From Acholeplasmatales bacterium (GTDB lineage: Bacteria > Bacillota_I > Bacilli_A > Acholeplasmatales > JAEDCM01), in the NCBI GenBank assembly GCA_017961685.1, contig JAGCWW010000069.1, forward strand, positions 1 through 64,000: a DNA stretch of 64,000 nt. The letters are read 5' to 3'. A program made the translations under genes and the position numbers. How positions within the stretch are numbered: position 1 is the stretch's first letter; each line of letters opens with the position of its first letter. This document shows, in pieces, positions 1 through 11,400 of this stretch. Below the pieces are notes generated by a model. That model was not told where the DNA came from. It was given only the letters and a program-made list of their open reading frames with translations, and ran no database searches.

Positions 1-408
1 CATTCTACCTAAACTATCATTTAATACATCAAAGATGCTTCCATCAGTTGATCCTTTAAGAATAGTTTCATCAGTTATTGAGAAAATTCCCATTAACTTA
101 GTAGTATTGAATTGAGCTTCAACAGTTTCAGCACCATTAGTATAGTCATCTACACCTAATATATATCTGTCGCTGTTTGGTTCATTACCTAACATTCTAA
201 TATTATCAGTTACACCTAGTGCAAAAGTTTTAGTTCTATATTTTCCTGTTAGTGTATCCTTTTTTAACTTATTAATTAAAGCTTCCATTGTATTGAATTC
301 ATTTTGTAATCCATCAGTGTATTCAATTTTAAGGAAGTCTTCTAAGGCGTTCTTTACATTAACCTTACTTTGCATAATGTAGCCGCCTATTTCATCGAAT
401 GCTGCCAT
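1..408 (-). CDS. Major capsid protein, N-terminal 136 residues (cut by window edge)
   Basis: The frame runs open from an ATG at 408 to the window edge, so the C-terminal part lies outside. The start follows a strong GGAGGT site. The visible part begins MAAFDEIGGYIMQSKVNVKN and contains phrases such as RYILGVDDYTNGAETVEAQF, consistent with a shell protein. No catalytic motif is visible. The call rests mainly on position: it follows portal and scaffold-like genes in the same operon, where tailed phages place the capsid gene. Function is inferred from context, not from a recognised domain. Confidence 0.6.
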   Translation of the reverse strand, partial: MAAFDEIGGYIMQSKVNVKNALEDFLKIEYTDGLQNEFNTMEALINKLKKDTLTGKYRTKTFALGVTDNIRMLGNEPNSDRYILGVDDYTNGAETVEAQFNTTKLMGIFSITDETILKGSTDGSIFDVLNDSLGRM

Positions 409-422
409 GAGCAACACCTCCC

Positions 423-1082
423 TTATTCAAATTTAGATGAATCAAGGTTAAATAGTCTGTTTTTGAATGCAGACATTGCTTCTTTAGTATTAGCAACGTT
501 TTGTGGTTTTACCTCAGGGGCTCCACCAGCATTGACATCTTCATTAGTCATTGTTCTATTTTGCATTCCGTTAATATTTTGTGCAAACAATGTACGATCG
601 ATTTCACTAATAGTAGCAGGTTTAGGTTCTTCCTTCTTTGGTTCAAGAAGTTTATGAATAGGATGTTCTGGATTTGCTACAGCTCTTCCTAGTAATAAGT
701 TAAATGAATCAATTATATATCTAACAGATACATTCTTTTCATTCATATATAACTTTAGGAAATTTTGTAGTTCATCTTTTAAACAATCATATTTCTCTTG
801 GCCTATTTGAGAAACTATTTCAGCTACAGCTTGTTCAGTGTAGTCTTCTCTTCTCTTCTTTTGGAAATATTCTGTAATCTCTGGTGCTAATGCAGGTGCA
901 GAGTTAACAGATTTCTTTACTGATTCCATTGAATCTTCAAGGCCATGTACCTTTCCTTCTAGTTTAGTGATGTAAGAATTTTGATTAGCTCTTTGAGTTT
1001 CTAAGCTTCTTACTTGCTCTTCTGCTTTTGCAGCTCTAGCTTCTGCGTCAGCAATCTTTTGGTTCATTTCTTCTTCAGTCAT
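423..1082 (-). CDS. Probable capsid scaffolding protein
   Basis: This 219-residue protein begins with a predicted coiled coil of about 60 residues rich in Glu, Ala and Lys (MTEEEMNQKIADAEARAAKA), followed by a mixed helical part and a polar C-terminal tail ending in a basic/aromatic patch (FKNRLFNLDSSKFE). It lies between portal and major capsid genes, the normal place for a scaffold. Coiled-coil N-terminus, charge and position all fit a scaffold that directs shell assembly and is lost on maturation. No protease is seen next to it in the window. An RBS (AGGAGGATAT) precedes the ATG. Confidence 0.6.
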   Translation of the reverse strand: MTEEEMNQKIADAEARAAKAEEQVRSLETQRANQNSYITKLEGKVHGLEDSMESVKKSVNSAPALAPEITEYFQKKRREDYTEQAVAEIVSQIGQEKYDCLKDELQNFLKLYMNEKNVSVRYIIDSFNLLLGRAVANPEHPIHKLLEPKKEEPKPATISEIDRTLFAQNINGMQNRTMTNEDVNAGGAPEVKPQNVANTKEAMSAFKNRLFNLDSSKFE

Positions 1083-1137
1083 AAGTATATCCTCCTTTGT
1101 TATGCTGTACGGATAATCCTTGGCCTAACGGCTGTAA

Positions 1138-3045
1138 TTATAATAATGCCTTGGCATTCTCGTATACACCCTTATCTGAATTGTCTTGTTGGAACTTACT
1201 ATGATCCTCAATATGCTTTTTCAAGGATTCTTGAACATATGCATATAGTTCTGGATCTTTCTTTTTAAGTTCCCTAACCTGTGCACTCATTCTGAATACC
1301 GTATGTTCCAGAATATGTTGTGCATGGTTATCATAATCGTGGACTTCAATGTCAACTTTGTCCAGTAAGTCTTGGTTCTCTTCACGAATACAATCGTGAT
1401 TACTTCTTTCTATAGGATCTAATGTATCCTTTAGATATCCAAAGTTAAGAGAGTCAAGAATTTCTAACTTAGTAAGATATGATAATCCCATTTGTGGATT
1501 ATAGACACCAAGATTTGCAGCTTGAGTCATTTTTAATTGACGAGCTTGATCTGATTGCATCAAGAATTCCCTGTTTACAATCTCTAGATTCTCTGGGTCT
1601 AGTTCTCCTAAGTTATATTTTACCATAACATCGTCTAGTTTGGCAAGACGTAGTACGTCTCGTAGCATTCTTTCACGTTGTTTTTCTAGATATAAAACTT
1701 TTTTGAATACTCTTGTAATAGCATTTGATATTGAATCAATTGCATTTGTTAATTTATTTTGATCTGCTTCACCGATCTTATCTGCAACACCATCAGTACG
1801 TACAGATGACTTACTCATACCATATGCAGATATTTGAGATAACCCTGCTGTAACTAGCATATCATCTTCAAGAGTTTTAAGATAATTAGTTATCTCTGTG
1901 CCAACTTGAGCTTTAATAACAGGCTCTGGCTTTTTAGCATTACGTTTCAAATGTATAAATTGTCCTGGCTTATTAGTTATAGCATTTGGATTAACTAAAC
2001 TATTTTGCCATACATACATTTGTCCTATAGATAGATGATTTATATGCTCCAACAATCTATTCTTAACAGCATTATATGTGTCTTGAATTGGAATTAATTG
2101 GCTATATACTGTTACACTTACTAAATGATTTGGCACAATTTGGAGATTCATAAAATCAAATGGTATCTCTCTTTTATTATGCCCATTATCATAAGGTAAA
2201 TCCCCACTAAATAAAACTTCTTCATTAATCATTAATAAGTATACACCTTTTGGATATAGTGCATCTGGTTTCCTATAGTACTCATATACGTAAGCATATT
2301 TACTTTGTTCAAATCTATTATTATCTGAATATCTTACGTCAGCTAGAAAGTACCTAGGGTCTATCTGTTCTGGTCTAGCTGTGAAACCCCATCTCTTTTG
2401 AATGTATTCTAGTGAGAACATTCTTCTATGTACCAACTCATTAATATCTTCCATTGATTCAACAGCTAAGGAATCAATTAAAACTTCATGCATTGGTATA
2501 ACATCAATAAATTCTCTACCTTCTCTAATGATTCTTTGGCCTGTGGCTTTAAAATCATCATCTTCATTTTTCTTAATAGTAATGTCTTTAACTTCTATTT
2601 CGTCACCCTTTGACCAGTCTATACCGGTTTTAAACCATACTAGACCATACACATCTGCTTGTTGAATTGCTTTCTTATATTTATCTGCAAAGTTTATATC
2701 TTTACAGAAAGCTTCAAGAAATTTATTTCCTTCAATAGCATTAGTAATTGTTTCTTCTCTATTATCTGTACCTCTAAATCCGGCAATAGGTTGGTTTTGT
2801 GAAAGGATACCATATCTTGTAAGATATATAGGTAACATTCTATTAAATACTTTTCTCTCTAGGTATAAGCTATTGTGTGTTTTCATTCCTTCAATAGCTA
2901 ATATTCTGTCATTGATACGTTTGTACTGCATGCCTTGTATATAACTTTTGTTTAATTCACCTGATAAGATAAATGGTCTTATTCTTAAGTCAGCATCATT
3001 AACAAAAGATTGGATTCTTTTAATAAGCGCTTTGCTTACAGCCAT
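1138..3045 (-). CDS. Portal protein
   Basis: This 635-residue protein sits between terminase and scaffold/capsid genes and has the size and composition of a phage portal. The N-terminal half has mixed alpha/beta content with many aromatic residues (YAYVYEYYRKPDALYPKG). The middle is a long helical stretch (NAITRVFKKVLYLEKQRERM), as expected for stem and wing, and the C-terminus is helical and charged. The dodecameric portal is the DNA entry and exit ring of the capsid and docks terminase. The start overlaps the stop of the upstream gene by one base (TAATG), implying coupled translation. There is no active-site motif to confirm it, so the call rests on size, layout and context. Confidence 0.8.
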   Translation of the reverse strand: MAVSKALIKRIQSFVNDADLRIRPFILSGELNKSYIQGMQYKRINDRILAIEGMKTHNSLYLERKVFNRMLPIYLTRYGILSQNQPIAGFRGTDNREETITNAIEGNKFLEAFCKDINFADKYKKAIQQADVYGLVWFKTGIDWSKGDEIEVKDITIKKNEDDDFKATGQRIIREGREFIDVIPMHEVLIDSLAVESMEDINELVHRRMFSLEYIQKRWGFTARPEQIDPRYFLADVRYSDNNRFEQSKYAYVYEYYRKPDALYPKGVYLLMINEEVLFSGDLPYDNGHNKREIPFDFMNLQIVPNHLVSVTVYSQLIPIQDTYNAVKNRLLEHINHLSIGQMYVWQNSLVNPNAITNKPGQFIHLKRNAKKPEPVIKAQVGTEITNYLKTLEDDMLVTAGLSQISAYGMSKSSVRTDGVADKIGEADQNKLTNAIDSISNAITRVFKKVLYLEKQRERMLRDVLRLAKLDDVMVKYNLGELDPENLEIVNREFLMQSDQARQLKMTQAANLGVYNPQMGLSYLTKLEILDSLNFGYLKDTLDPIERSNHDCIREENQDLLDKVDIEVHDYDNHAQHILEHTVFRMSAQVRELKKKDPELYAYVQESLKKHIEDHSKFQQDNSDKGVYENAKALL

Positions 3046-3347
3046 TAATAGTCAGTCTCCTCATTGGCTTCTTTATAAGCATCCACATCGAATTCATGTG
3101 GATTAAAGTAAGAACCCTCAGTTTCTTCTTTCATTAATTCTTCAACAGTCTTTTCAGTTTCAGGAGTAGGGTTTAGTGTGTCCAAGTGTGGAGTAGCTAA
3201 ATCTATATTCCCAAGTATATCTGTAATAACATAAACTAACCTTTTATTTAACTCACTTAATAACAACATAAAGTTATATAGGACAATTGCTATAGTAATT
3301 ACACATATTACAATTACTATTGCTAGTATTATTTCTAACCAATTCAT
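3045..3347 (-). CDS. Small single-span membrane protein in the head module
   Basis: This 100-residue protein has a strongly hydrophobic segment at about residues 5-32 (LEIILAIVIVICVITIAIVL) and a long acidic C-terminal domain rich in Glu and Thr. This suggests a single membrane anchor with a soluble acidic tail. It lies directly before the portal gene and overlaps its start by one base. I do not recognise the family. Its place in the head module suggests a virion or assembly role, but a membrane protein here is unusual. Confidence 0.6.
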   Translation of the reverse strand: MNWLEIILAIVIVICVITIAIVLYNFMLLLSELNKRLVYVITDILGNIDLATPHLDTLNPTPETEKTVEELMKEETEGSYFNPHEFDVDAYKEANEETDY

Positions 3348-3358
3348 ATACTATCCTC

Positions 3359-3802
3359 CTATTTTTTAGTTGATTTTTTCTTTTTAGGTTTATCAGATAA
3401 TTCGTCAGCTAAAGCTTGAACAGCTGGTTCTACCTCTGCAGGAGCTTCAACAACTTCTTCTTTAACTTCTTCCTCTTTTACCTCTGGCTCTGGTTCTGGA
3501 GTTGGTTCAGAAACAGGCTCTACTGGAGGTTCAGTAGGTTTATCTTTCTTTGTTTCCTTTTTAGGTTCTTCAACCCTAGTATCTATAATTTTAATATCTA
3601 GTGCTTCTTCTAAAAACTCTTTACTATTAAGCATTGCTTCTCTTAAGATTAATGAGTTGAAAAAGATTTTAGATCCAGGAATACGATCGTGTAATAAACA
3701 GATATCCCCTTTAGTATATTGTCTACCAAAAGGAATCCCTGGTTTAAAAATAGCAGATATAGGATCAGAATATGTCTTATTAGTTGGTTTAAACTTAAAC
3801 AT
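3359..3802 (-). CDS. Unknown head-module protein with Pro/Glu/Val tail
   Basis: This protein has 147 residues. The first 70 appear folded (IFKPGIPFGRQYTKGDICLL). The rest is low-complexity, rich in Pro, Glu and Val (EPVSEPTPEPEPEVKEEEV), and ends in a lysine-rich tail (KPKKKKSTKK). It lies between terminase large subunit and the membrane protein/portal pair, with a good AGGAGGGAT ribosome site. I do not recognise it; a disordered charged tail would suit a head-completion or DNA-contacting protein. Confidence 0.6.
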   Translation of the reverse strand: MFKFKPTNKTYSDPISAIFKPGIPFGRQYTKGDICLLHDRIPGSKIFFNSLILREAMLNSKEFLEEALDIKIIDTRVEEPKKETKKDKPTEPPVEPVSEPTPEPEPEVKEEEVKEEVVEAPAEVEPAVQALADELSDKPKKKKSTKK

Positions 3803-3825
3803 AGTATCCCTCCTTTACGATTACA

Positions 3826-3853
3826 TTATACCATTAAAACCATTCATCTTCAA
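3826..3853 (-). promoter_or_regulatory. Candidate sigma70-type promoter inside the end of terL
   Basis: On the minus strand TTGAAG (3848-3853) lies 16 bases before a perfect TATAAT (3826-3831), about 25 bases upstream of the gene that starts at 3802. It would let the portal, scaffold and capsid genes be expressed apart from the giant gene upstream. This is a sequence match only. Confidence 0.45.
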
Positions 3854-5414
3854 GTGATACACCAAAGAAGGTTTCACCAGAATCTGCTAGTTCATCTAGG
3901 TATTCTTCTTCATCATCTAGTTTCTTTTGTAACTTAGATCTAGTATCTACTACAACATCATCAAAACCTATAGGTGCAATGTCACTTGAATAGAATACAA
4001 GGAATAAACCATAAGCATCTAATGCATGGTCTTTACATCCTTTATCTATAGCCCCTGGATTATTATCATCATAGATTGCATTATTGAATTCATCTATTAA
4101 TGCTGAGCATATTCGTGAAATTCTAAATCGTGGCACACCATCTGTATCAACTATATGTGTTGCAGAATGTATTTTATCATAACGCATTTCTACTTTTCCT
4201 TTACCAGAGTCTACTCCTATAGGATTTAATCCATAGTAATCAAATACATCTGATTTCATTTCACCAATAACCCTTCCTGAATCATCACGATATCTATCAC
4301 CATTACGATACATATCATGTGGTAACAATGTAGCTGTTATATTATAACCTCTACTTTGTTCTTTTATTTCTTTTACGAAATCTTCAAATATTAATTCTTG
4401 GCCATACATTTCTTTGAATGTAATAACTTTACCATCTTCTGTAACTGCATGCCATAGGGCTGAGTGATAAGATGGTTTGTATCCCCAGTCAATAGATATA
4501 TAGATATCTGTTACTTCTGGGAATCTTTCAACTTCTTGAAATGCTACAACTGGATCTATCAGTTGATCATCCATTAGATCAAACATCTTACCAGCTACTA
4601 CATCCCAGTTACCATAAAGGTCCATCTTCTTTCTATTTTCATCTTGCATTTCTAACATTGCTGCATATGATGCATTAAGGAATGGATTGTCTTTATATGA
4701 TGCTGGTATGAATCTAACTGTAACTTTGATATCCCCTTTAGCTGTATGCATTATTTCTACATGGTCCTTAGTTTCTAATGGAGCATTAGTAATAGGATCA
4801 TATGTAACAACTGTAGGATCAATAAATCTACGTTTAACCCATTTATGTCCTTTACCTCCCGGGTTACAACCAAGTACAACTTTAGTTGGAATCTTAAGAG
4901 GCTCACCAGTATATGGATTGGTTTGAACAGTTGAACGTACAGTTGATAATAGATAGTTAAAAGTTCTTTCATCTTGTTTAGTTACTTCATCAATAGCTAA
5001 ATAATGAAACTCCCAACCTTGTTGAGCCAATGCTTCTTTGTAATCTGCTACACGTTGTAATGTTATATAGGAACCATTAGGAAATATGATACTTCGAGAA
5101 GGGTACCATGAGGAACTCTTCTCTCTATAATCATATATTTGTACACCATTAACATTTTGTGGAAATAGTGTTGGTAACTTATCCAAGAAAGATTGCTTAA
5201 CAGCATCTAATCTTTCACGGATAATACAGCATTTAGCTCCAGGGTATGTGGTACAGAACATGAAGGCGTCAGCCAGAATACCAGCTGACTTACCTCCACC
5301 TCTTGAACCTCCATATAATGTAATTGATATTTCATCAAAACTTACTGGAGCATTATGTAATAGCATTTGTTTAGCATGTGGCTGATAGGTAGGAGTAACT
5401 ACTGTTGTTGCCAT
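3834..5414 (-). CDS. terL: Terminase large subunit
   Basis: The 526-residue protein has the two-domain plan of TerL. The N-terminal ATPase has a Walker A-like GGSRGGGKS at residues 35-43 and a Walker B YLAIDE at about 138-143. The C-terminal RNase H-like nuclease shows ISIDWGYKPS and a late Asp in DHALDAYG. It drives DNA into the procapsid through the portal and cuts the concatemer. Its ribosome site (GGAGGTGG) is encoded by the last codons of the giant upstream ORF, and the stop and start overlap as TAATG, so its translation is probably coupled to that ORF. The small subunit is far away at 42640 on the other strand. Confidence 0.93.
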   Translation of the reverse strand: MATTVVTPTYQPHAKQMLLHNAPVSFDEISITLYGGSRGGGKSAGILADAFMFCTTYPGAKCCIIRERLDAVKQSFLDKLPTLFPQNVNGVQIYDYREKSSSWYPSRSIIFPNGSYITLQRVADYKEALAQQGWEFHYLAIDEVTKQDERTFNYLLSTVRSTVQTNPYTGEPLKIPTKVVLGCNPGGKGHKWVKRRFIDPTVVTYDPITNAPLETKDHVEIMHTAKGDIKVTVRFIPASYKDNPFLNASYAAMLEMQDENRKKMDLYGNWDVVAGKMFDLMDDQLIDPVVAFQEVERFPEVTDIYISIDWGYKPSYHSALWHAVTEDGKVITFKEMYGQELIFEDFVKEIKEQSRGYNITATLLPHDMYRNGDRYRDDSGRVIGEMKSDVFDYYGLNPIGVDSGKGKVEMRYDKIHSATHIVDTDGVPRFRISRICSALIDEFNNAIYDDNNPGAIDKGCKDHALDAYGLFLVFYSSDIAPIGFDDVVVDTRSKLQKKLDDEEEYLDELADSGETFFGVSLEDEWF

Positions 5415-8400
5415 TAGTTACCACCTCCTAAATCAGGAACTTTTAAATCTTCAATCTTATTATAGTTATTATCCCAAATACCCATCTGAGGTGAGACCTT
5501 AGTATTATTATCAAACTTATAATTATTGCTATAGTTATTGTAGTAAGTTTTCTTTTTATAGTAGCTATTATTGTAATTAGTTCTTGGATAATAAGTTCTA
5601 GGGGTACTAGAATATGAACTTATATAAGGTGTTTTATAATAAGGAGCTTTGTGAGTTTTATAATAATTATCTGTATTATTTGGGAAGAATGCTTTTAATA
5701 ACGGATAAGTTTCTTCTTCCCATTTAAGAGCTTTTTCAAGATTAATTAAATCTCTGTCAGATAATGTTTTATAATATTCAGATTTATTAACTTGGTCTAA
5801 TTTTCTTATAAGAGAATTATTATTTAAAGCCTTTCTTAATGTAGCTTCTGAAGTTCCTTTATTATATTCTGAGGCTATATAAGTATATATGGTTGTAGGA
5901 TCTTCTTGTTTTTGTATCATTTTCTTTAACATCTTATTAACTCTTGTATAATCATCTTGATTAACAGAACCATATTTTCCAGTAGCATTACGTTTTGTTT
6001 TTAAATAAGTAGCATCTAATAGATCTTCATATTCAGCACCATATCCTTGTTCTGCATATTTTACTGAGTTATAAGATTTAATACTATTTAATACTGCATA
6101 ATAATTAGATGTATCTTTTTTCCAAGATTTCTGATTACCTAAATCTCCACTAAATCCTTTAGCAAGCCCTTTCCATAAAGAGTTTAAGAAATTAGAGTCT
6201 TCAGAATATTGGTCTATTTGATTTTGATCTACAATAGAATTTGCAACACCTGAGCCTACTAAGAAACCTAGTACTTTTCTTATACCATTTTCATACATAT
6301 TATAAGCTTTAGATGTATCTTGTAGTGAATCCCCCATAAAGTCTTTTTGTAATAAAACTTCTGTTGGATATTTAATAGCAGGATTTAATTTAGATAAGAA
6401 ATTTTTATTTAAGAATCCTAATGCTTTATCTCCAAATGTTTTATTGTATTCGTTTATAAATGGATTAGCATACATTTCTTTTAATTGATATATAGGATTC
6501 ATTGAATCATATACAACGCTAGGTGTACCCCCAAGTATAGTTCCAAGTGGATCAATAGTTACACCTTCACGTTTCCATTTTTCTTCCTCTTCTTCACTTA
6601 CTCCATATTTATCACATACATATGATATTAGTAAGTTTCCAAAGTATGCTGCTACTAATGCTGTACAAGATGGTGCAGCAATTGTTCTAGCCCATTGAGG
6701 AGCGTTTTCAGATGTAAATCCTTCTTGGAATAATCTTCCAACACTCATTGCATAAGCTCCTGCTGTTCTTGTTAAGTTCATTGGGAATGTAGCATACATC
6801 ATTAGTCCATTAGTTTTCTTACTTAAATAAGGGAAACCTCCTGGGGAACCAATCATATAATCCATAACAAATGTAGCCTTAGCTGCATTATCTGGAATAA
6901 CTTCACCTGTTTCAGGATCTATTTTTGTTAAGTTATCTATCTGATCTTTTAAATAATATGCAGGTCCATAGATAGGATCTCCTTTTTCAAAAGCTTCATA
7001 AGCTGTTAACCAGATTGCATATCTTCCAAAGTGGTTTTGATAAGCAAGAGGCTGTGTTAGTTTATCTGTTAAATTAGAAATACTTGAACTCATATCTTCT
7101 GTAAATGTTACAGGATCTTTACCAGAAACATTTAATGGTTGTCCTTCCCATCTTAAGTATTGTTCTAATAAACTACCTTCTTCAATAGTTCCACCTTTTG
7201 AGTATATAGCGGCAGATAATTCTTTAGCAGCTCTAGGAACATTTTCCCATACCTTTGGACTATAAGTACTTCCAAGCATATAGTCTGTTCCTGTAAATCT
7301 AAATAATCTTCCTAACATTTTTGCTGGCATTGCCATTTGTATTCCAGCACTAGATGTAGAAATCTTTTTAAGTGTTGCCATCATCTTACTAGGTACTTTT
7401 GTTGTGAAATATTTTTCTTCTAATTGATCAGCTAAATCAGATTTCATTAAATATAATTCTCCACGTATAGCTTTTTCAACTAAGAATTGATTCCATTTAG
7501 TTTCAGATTGATTATTAGCAGCTATTTCAATATTATCTTGTATCCATTTCATAGATGAGTCACCAATAGGTGTAACATAAGAATCTTTAGATAATTTTTG
7601 ACCCCATTTATTTACAAATGTATAACCTTGTTTATAGCAAGAATTAAGATAATCTGAAATATTTGTAGCTACATCTTTAGATAATTCCATAATTCTTTGT
7701 GCCATTATTATTCTTGTTTCCATTAAATTTACAGCATTTTTAACATCTGGTTCTAATGCTCTATCAATTTGCTTACCAGAAAGATATTTTAAAGATGTGT
7801 AATCTTTATTAATATTTTCAGGTAAATTATCTAATGCTTCATTTGTTGCAGAATTTAATGCGCCCCACAATAATTGTAATTTTTCTACAGAATTTTTTGA
7901 ACCTTTAGTTATCATAAATGTATCTAAATCTGTATTTTGTTGGATTAAAGATATTAATGTTTCATTAATTTGTTTTACTGTACCATTTTCTCTGTCTTCT
8001 TTTGAAGGTTTAAATTTTGACATATCGAAGCCATCAGATAAATATTTATTTATATTATTAAATGTTTCTACATTATCTAATAAACCTCTAGTATGTAATG
8101 TATTAGAAAGATTTTGATTAGCTATTAATTTAGCTGTTTCTCTATTCATTACTTTATTTGCTTCAAAGAAGTTGAACATCATATTTTCTTTAATCTTTCC
8201 ATCTTTAGTAAGATAATCATATCCATTATAATCAAGTGTTGCTTTTAAAGCGCTCTTAATAGTTCCATAAGCAAGTTCTTTATTTTTAGTTGGAGTATAT
8301 GGTGTTAAGAACATCATTAAATTATTAGAAGGTTCACCATATATTTCACTCAACCTATTATTTGTTTTAAGTCTATAATCAATTAAATTATTCATAGCTG

Positions 8401-11400
8401 TATTTATTTCTGGGTTATTTTTTAATAGTTCATAATTTTGTTTCATAGTTGTATTAAAATAATCCCTATTAACACCTATGTATGTTAATCGATTAGTGAT
8501 ATCTTCCCCATGAAGCTCGGCATTGCTTAATGCCATATATGTACAATAATCTTGAAATTGCCTATCTGTTGTTCCTCTTATAGCTTTACGAAGATCATAT
8601 AATATTTGGTCACCTTGCGCTTGAATTGCTTGAGCGTCTCCATATGCTTTTTCTAAAGCCATAGAAACATTTATTGTATCTCCTTTATCTTCTTTCCCAA
8701 TATGTATACCAGAACTACTAAACCAAGAATTTTTAAACACATCTACTTCATCTTTTCCATAAGTAAAGTTTATATCAAAGGAATCAGTAATATTTGATAA
8801 ATTATATTTTGTTGTGAATTGTTTAGTTGCTTTAGAATTATCTTCAAAAGCTTTTTGAACAATATTGTAAGCATCTATTAAATCTTGATTATCCTCAATA
8901 TTTTCTTTAATAGAAGTATCTACATTTTTTAAATTAATATTTGGATTATCAACTTTGTTATAAATATCTTTATATGTGTAATAATTCATAGTACCAGTCA
9001 TTAAATCATTTCCTTTATCTGTTAATTGTTTATAAGAACCTGTTCTTGTTAAAGGTTTGACAGTTAAAACTGGATTATCTTCTAAAGAATATTTTTGGGC
9101 ATAGGCATTAAACACTAATTCTGGTGAAATATTTCTAGGTGAAGCGTCAATAATACTATCAACAATATTATCTTTAGTTGCTAAACTTGTTATTAAAACA
9201 CCAAGCTTTTTATCTCCTGAAACTCTAGTTAATTCATTAGCTGTTGTTTTTGCTAGATTTTGATAATATGTTCCTTTTGGAATATCTATATTATTATCTA
9301 CATAATATCCTTTTTGTTGTTTTTTGAACACTTGTCCTTTAGTTGGTAACACAACATTCTCGTCTAGCTGCCCAACATGCCCTTGTTTCATATCATTGAA
9401 GACATTATCATCTGATAAATTAGTAGGATAAATCATAGCATACTTTTTATTTAATGGTCTAAAACCTAAACCTTGTTCACCATTATAATGTGATCCATAT
9501 CCTAAATATCCTTCAGCTGTTGCTTGCATTGCATCTGTATGATTTAATGCATATCCATTATGAATTTCAAAAGATTTATTATAAGGAATATAGAAATATT
9601 CTTCTGAGGAAATACTTGCATTTTGTCTAGCTGATTTTTCTCCAGGGTTTACAACTTTACCAACAAAAGATGCACATCTATTTGCTAAATCTGATCTAGC
9701 TTTAGATTTTGAGAAAACTCTTATTCCATTATAGTCTTTTACATTGCCTTGTTCATATTGTGTAAGAAGATTTTCTACTTCTTCTGAGAAAGCTTTTCTT
9801 TGATGAGGAGTTAATCTTTCAAGGATATCATCATATGTATAACCTGATTTTAATAGAAATTCTAATGTTCCTTGTACTGCTGAGTACATTTTCAATGATG
9901 TTGGATTATAGTCTTGTGCAATTGTTTCCTGATAATCTTTTACATTATTTATGCCGGTTGAAACCCCAAATTCTTTTTTAGCCCAGGTATTATATTGTCC
10001 CCAAAGATTATCAGTTTCAATAATGTTACCTAGACCAACGGCTCTTAATTTTAATTCATTACCTGCTGTATTTGACCAATAAATATTTTTAGAATTGTTT
10101 TCCATTTCTATTGGTTCAATAATACCAGCATTAGTGTATGAAACAGTACCATCATCATTTCTTGTTATAACTGCATCACCAAGCATACCTAGTTCTTCTG
10201 GTGAACCTTGCAAAGCTAGTATTGACATTAAGTCTACCTTTTGCATTTTACCAGATTGTGTTCTATTAAAGTTTTCTAATAAATAGAAAGGAGAGTCTTT
10301 AAATATTCTAGCGCTAAATGTTTCTTGAATACCAGATTTTGTTTTCATTGTAATACTTGCCGGTGTTTTATCAACATCACTGAATACAACATGATATCCA
10401 AGTTTATTTATTCTGTCTGCTTTTAATGCATGAGCAGGTATAGCAATATCCCAATCAGCATCAGAATTTATAACTTTAACTTTTTGGATCATACCTTTTC
10501 CAAGATCAAAACCTTTTTTACCATCAAGCGTTTCGAAATTTACTTTAAATATTCTACCATTTTGGGAAATTAAAGTAGCTTTTCTAACTCCATTATTATC
10601 AAAGAACATATTAGTTATTTTAGAGAACTGTTTTATTTTTCTATTAACATCCCTTTTAGTATTTTTTAAATCTTCTAGTGCTTGTGAATCATCATTAGAT
10701 AATTTATGTGTTAATGTATACATATCTTGAGCTTTATCAATTTCTTTTTGTAATTCTTTTTTATACTGTATTAAATTATCTGGTGAGAATTGATCTATTA
10801 GTTTATCTTTATTTTTACGTGCTCTTAATATATTAACAATTCTATCTTGAATATCTGAATATTCAGAAGTACCTAAAACTTTTTTAAGATCTATTTGTTG
10901 AACATCCCCGATAAATCTTTTTGTACTTTTACTATTTATATAAATTGTATCTGGGTCTCCATTTGGATCTCTATCAAGGACTGCAACATTCATATTGTGA
11001 CCTTGTAATTCTTCATCAAGCATATCTTTAAATTGTACACTCTTATCTTTATAAGATTGTTGTAGTATCTTATTTATTAAGAAGCTATCTTCAGAATTTG
11101 ATAAAGATGTACCACCTCTTATATAATTTCCAAAACCTTTAATATTTTTAATATCCCCTAATAATTGTTTACGCTTTTTAAGAGAATCAGAATATTCAGT
11201 TGATAATGGTAAAGATTTATCAGCAAAGATATTAGATAATTTTTTATTCATTTCAGAATCAAACTTAATAGTATCTTCTAACGTGTTGAATATAAATTGT
11301 GTATTTGCTAATATATTTGTTTTAATTGCTTCTTTATCCTTTAAAGAATTTATATCTGCTGCTAGTGATTTTATATATGGTACTAATGAATCTGTTAAAT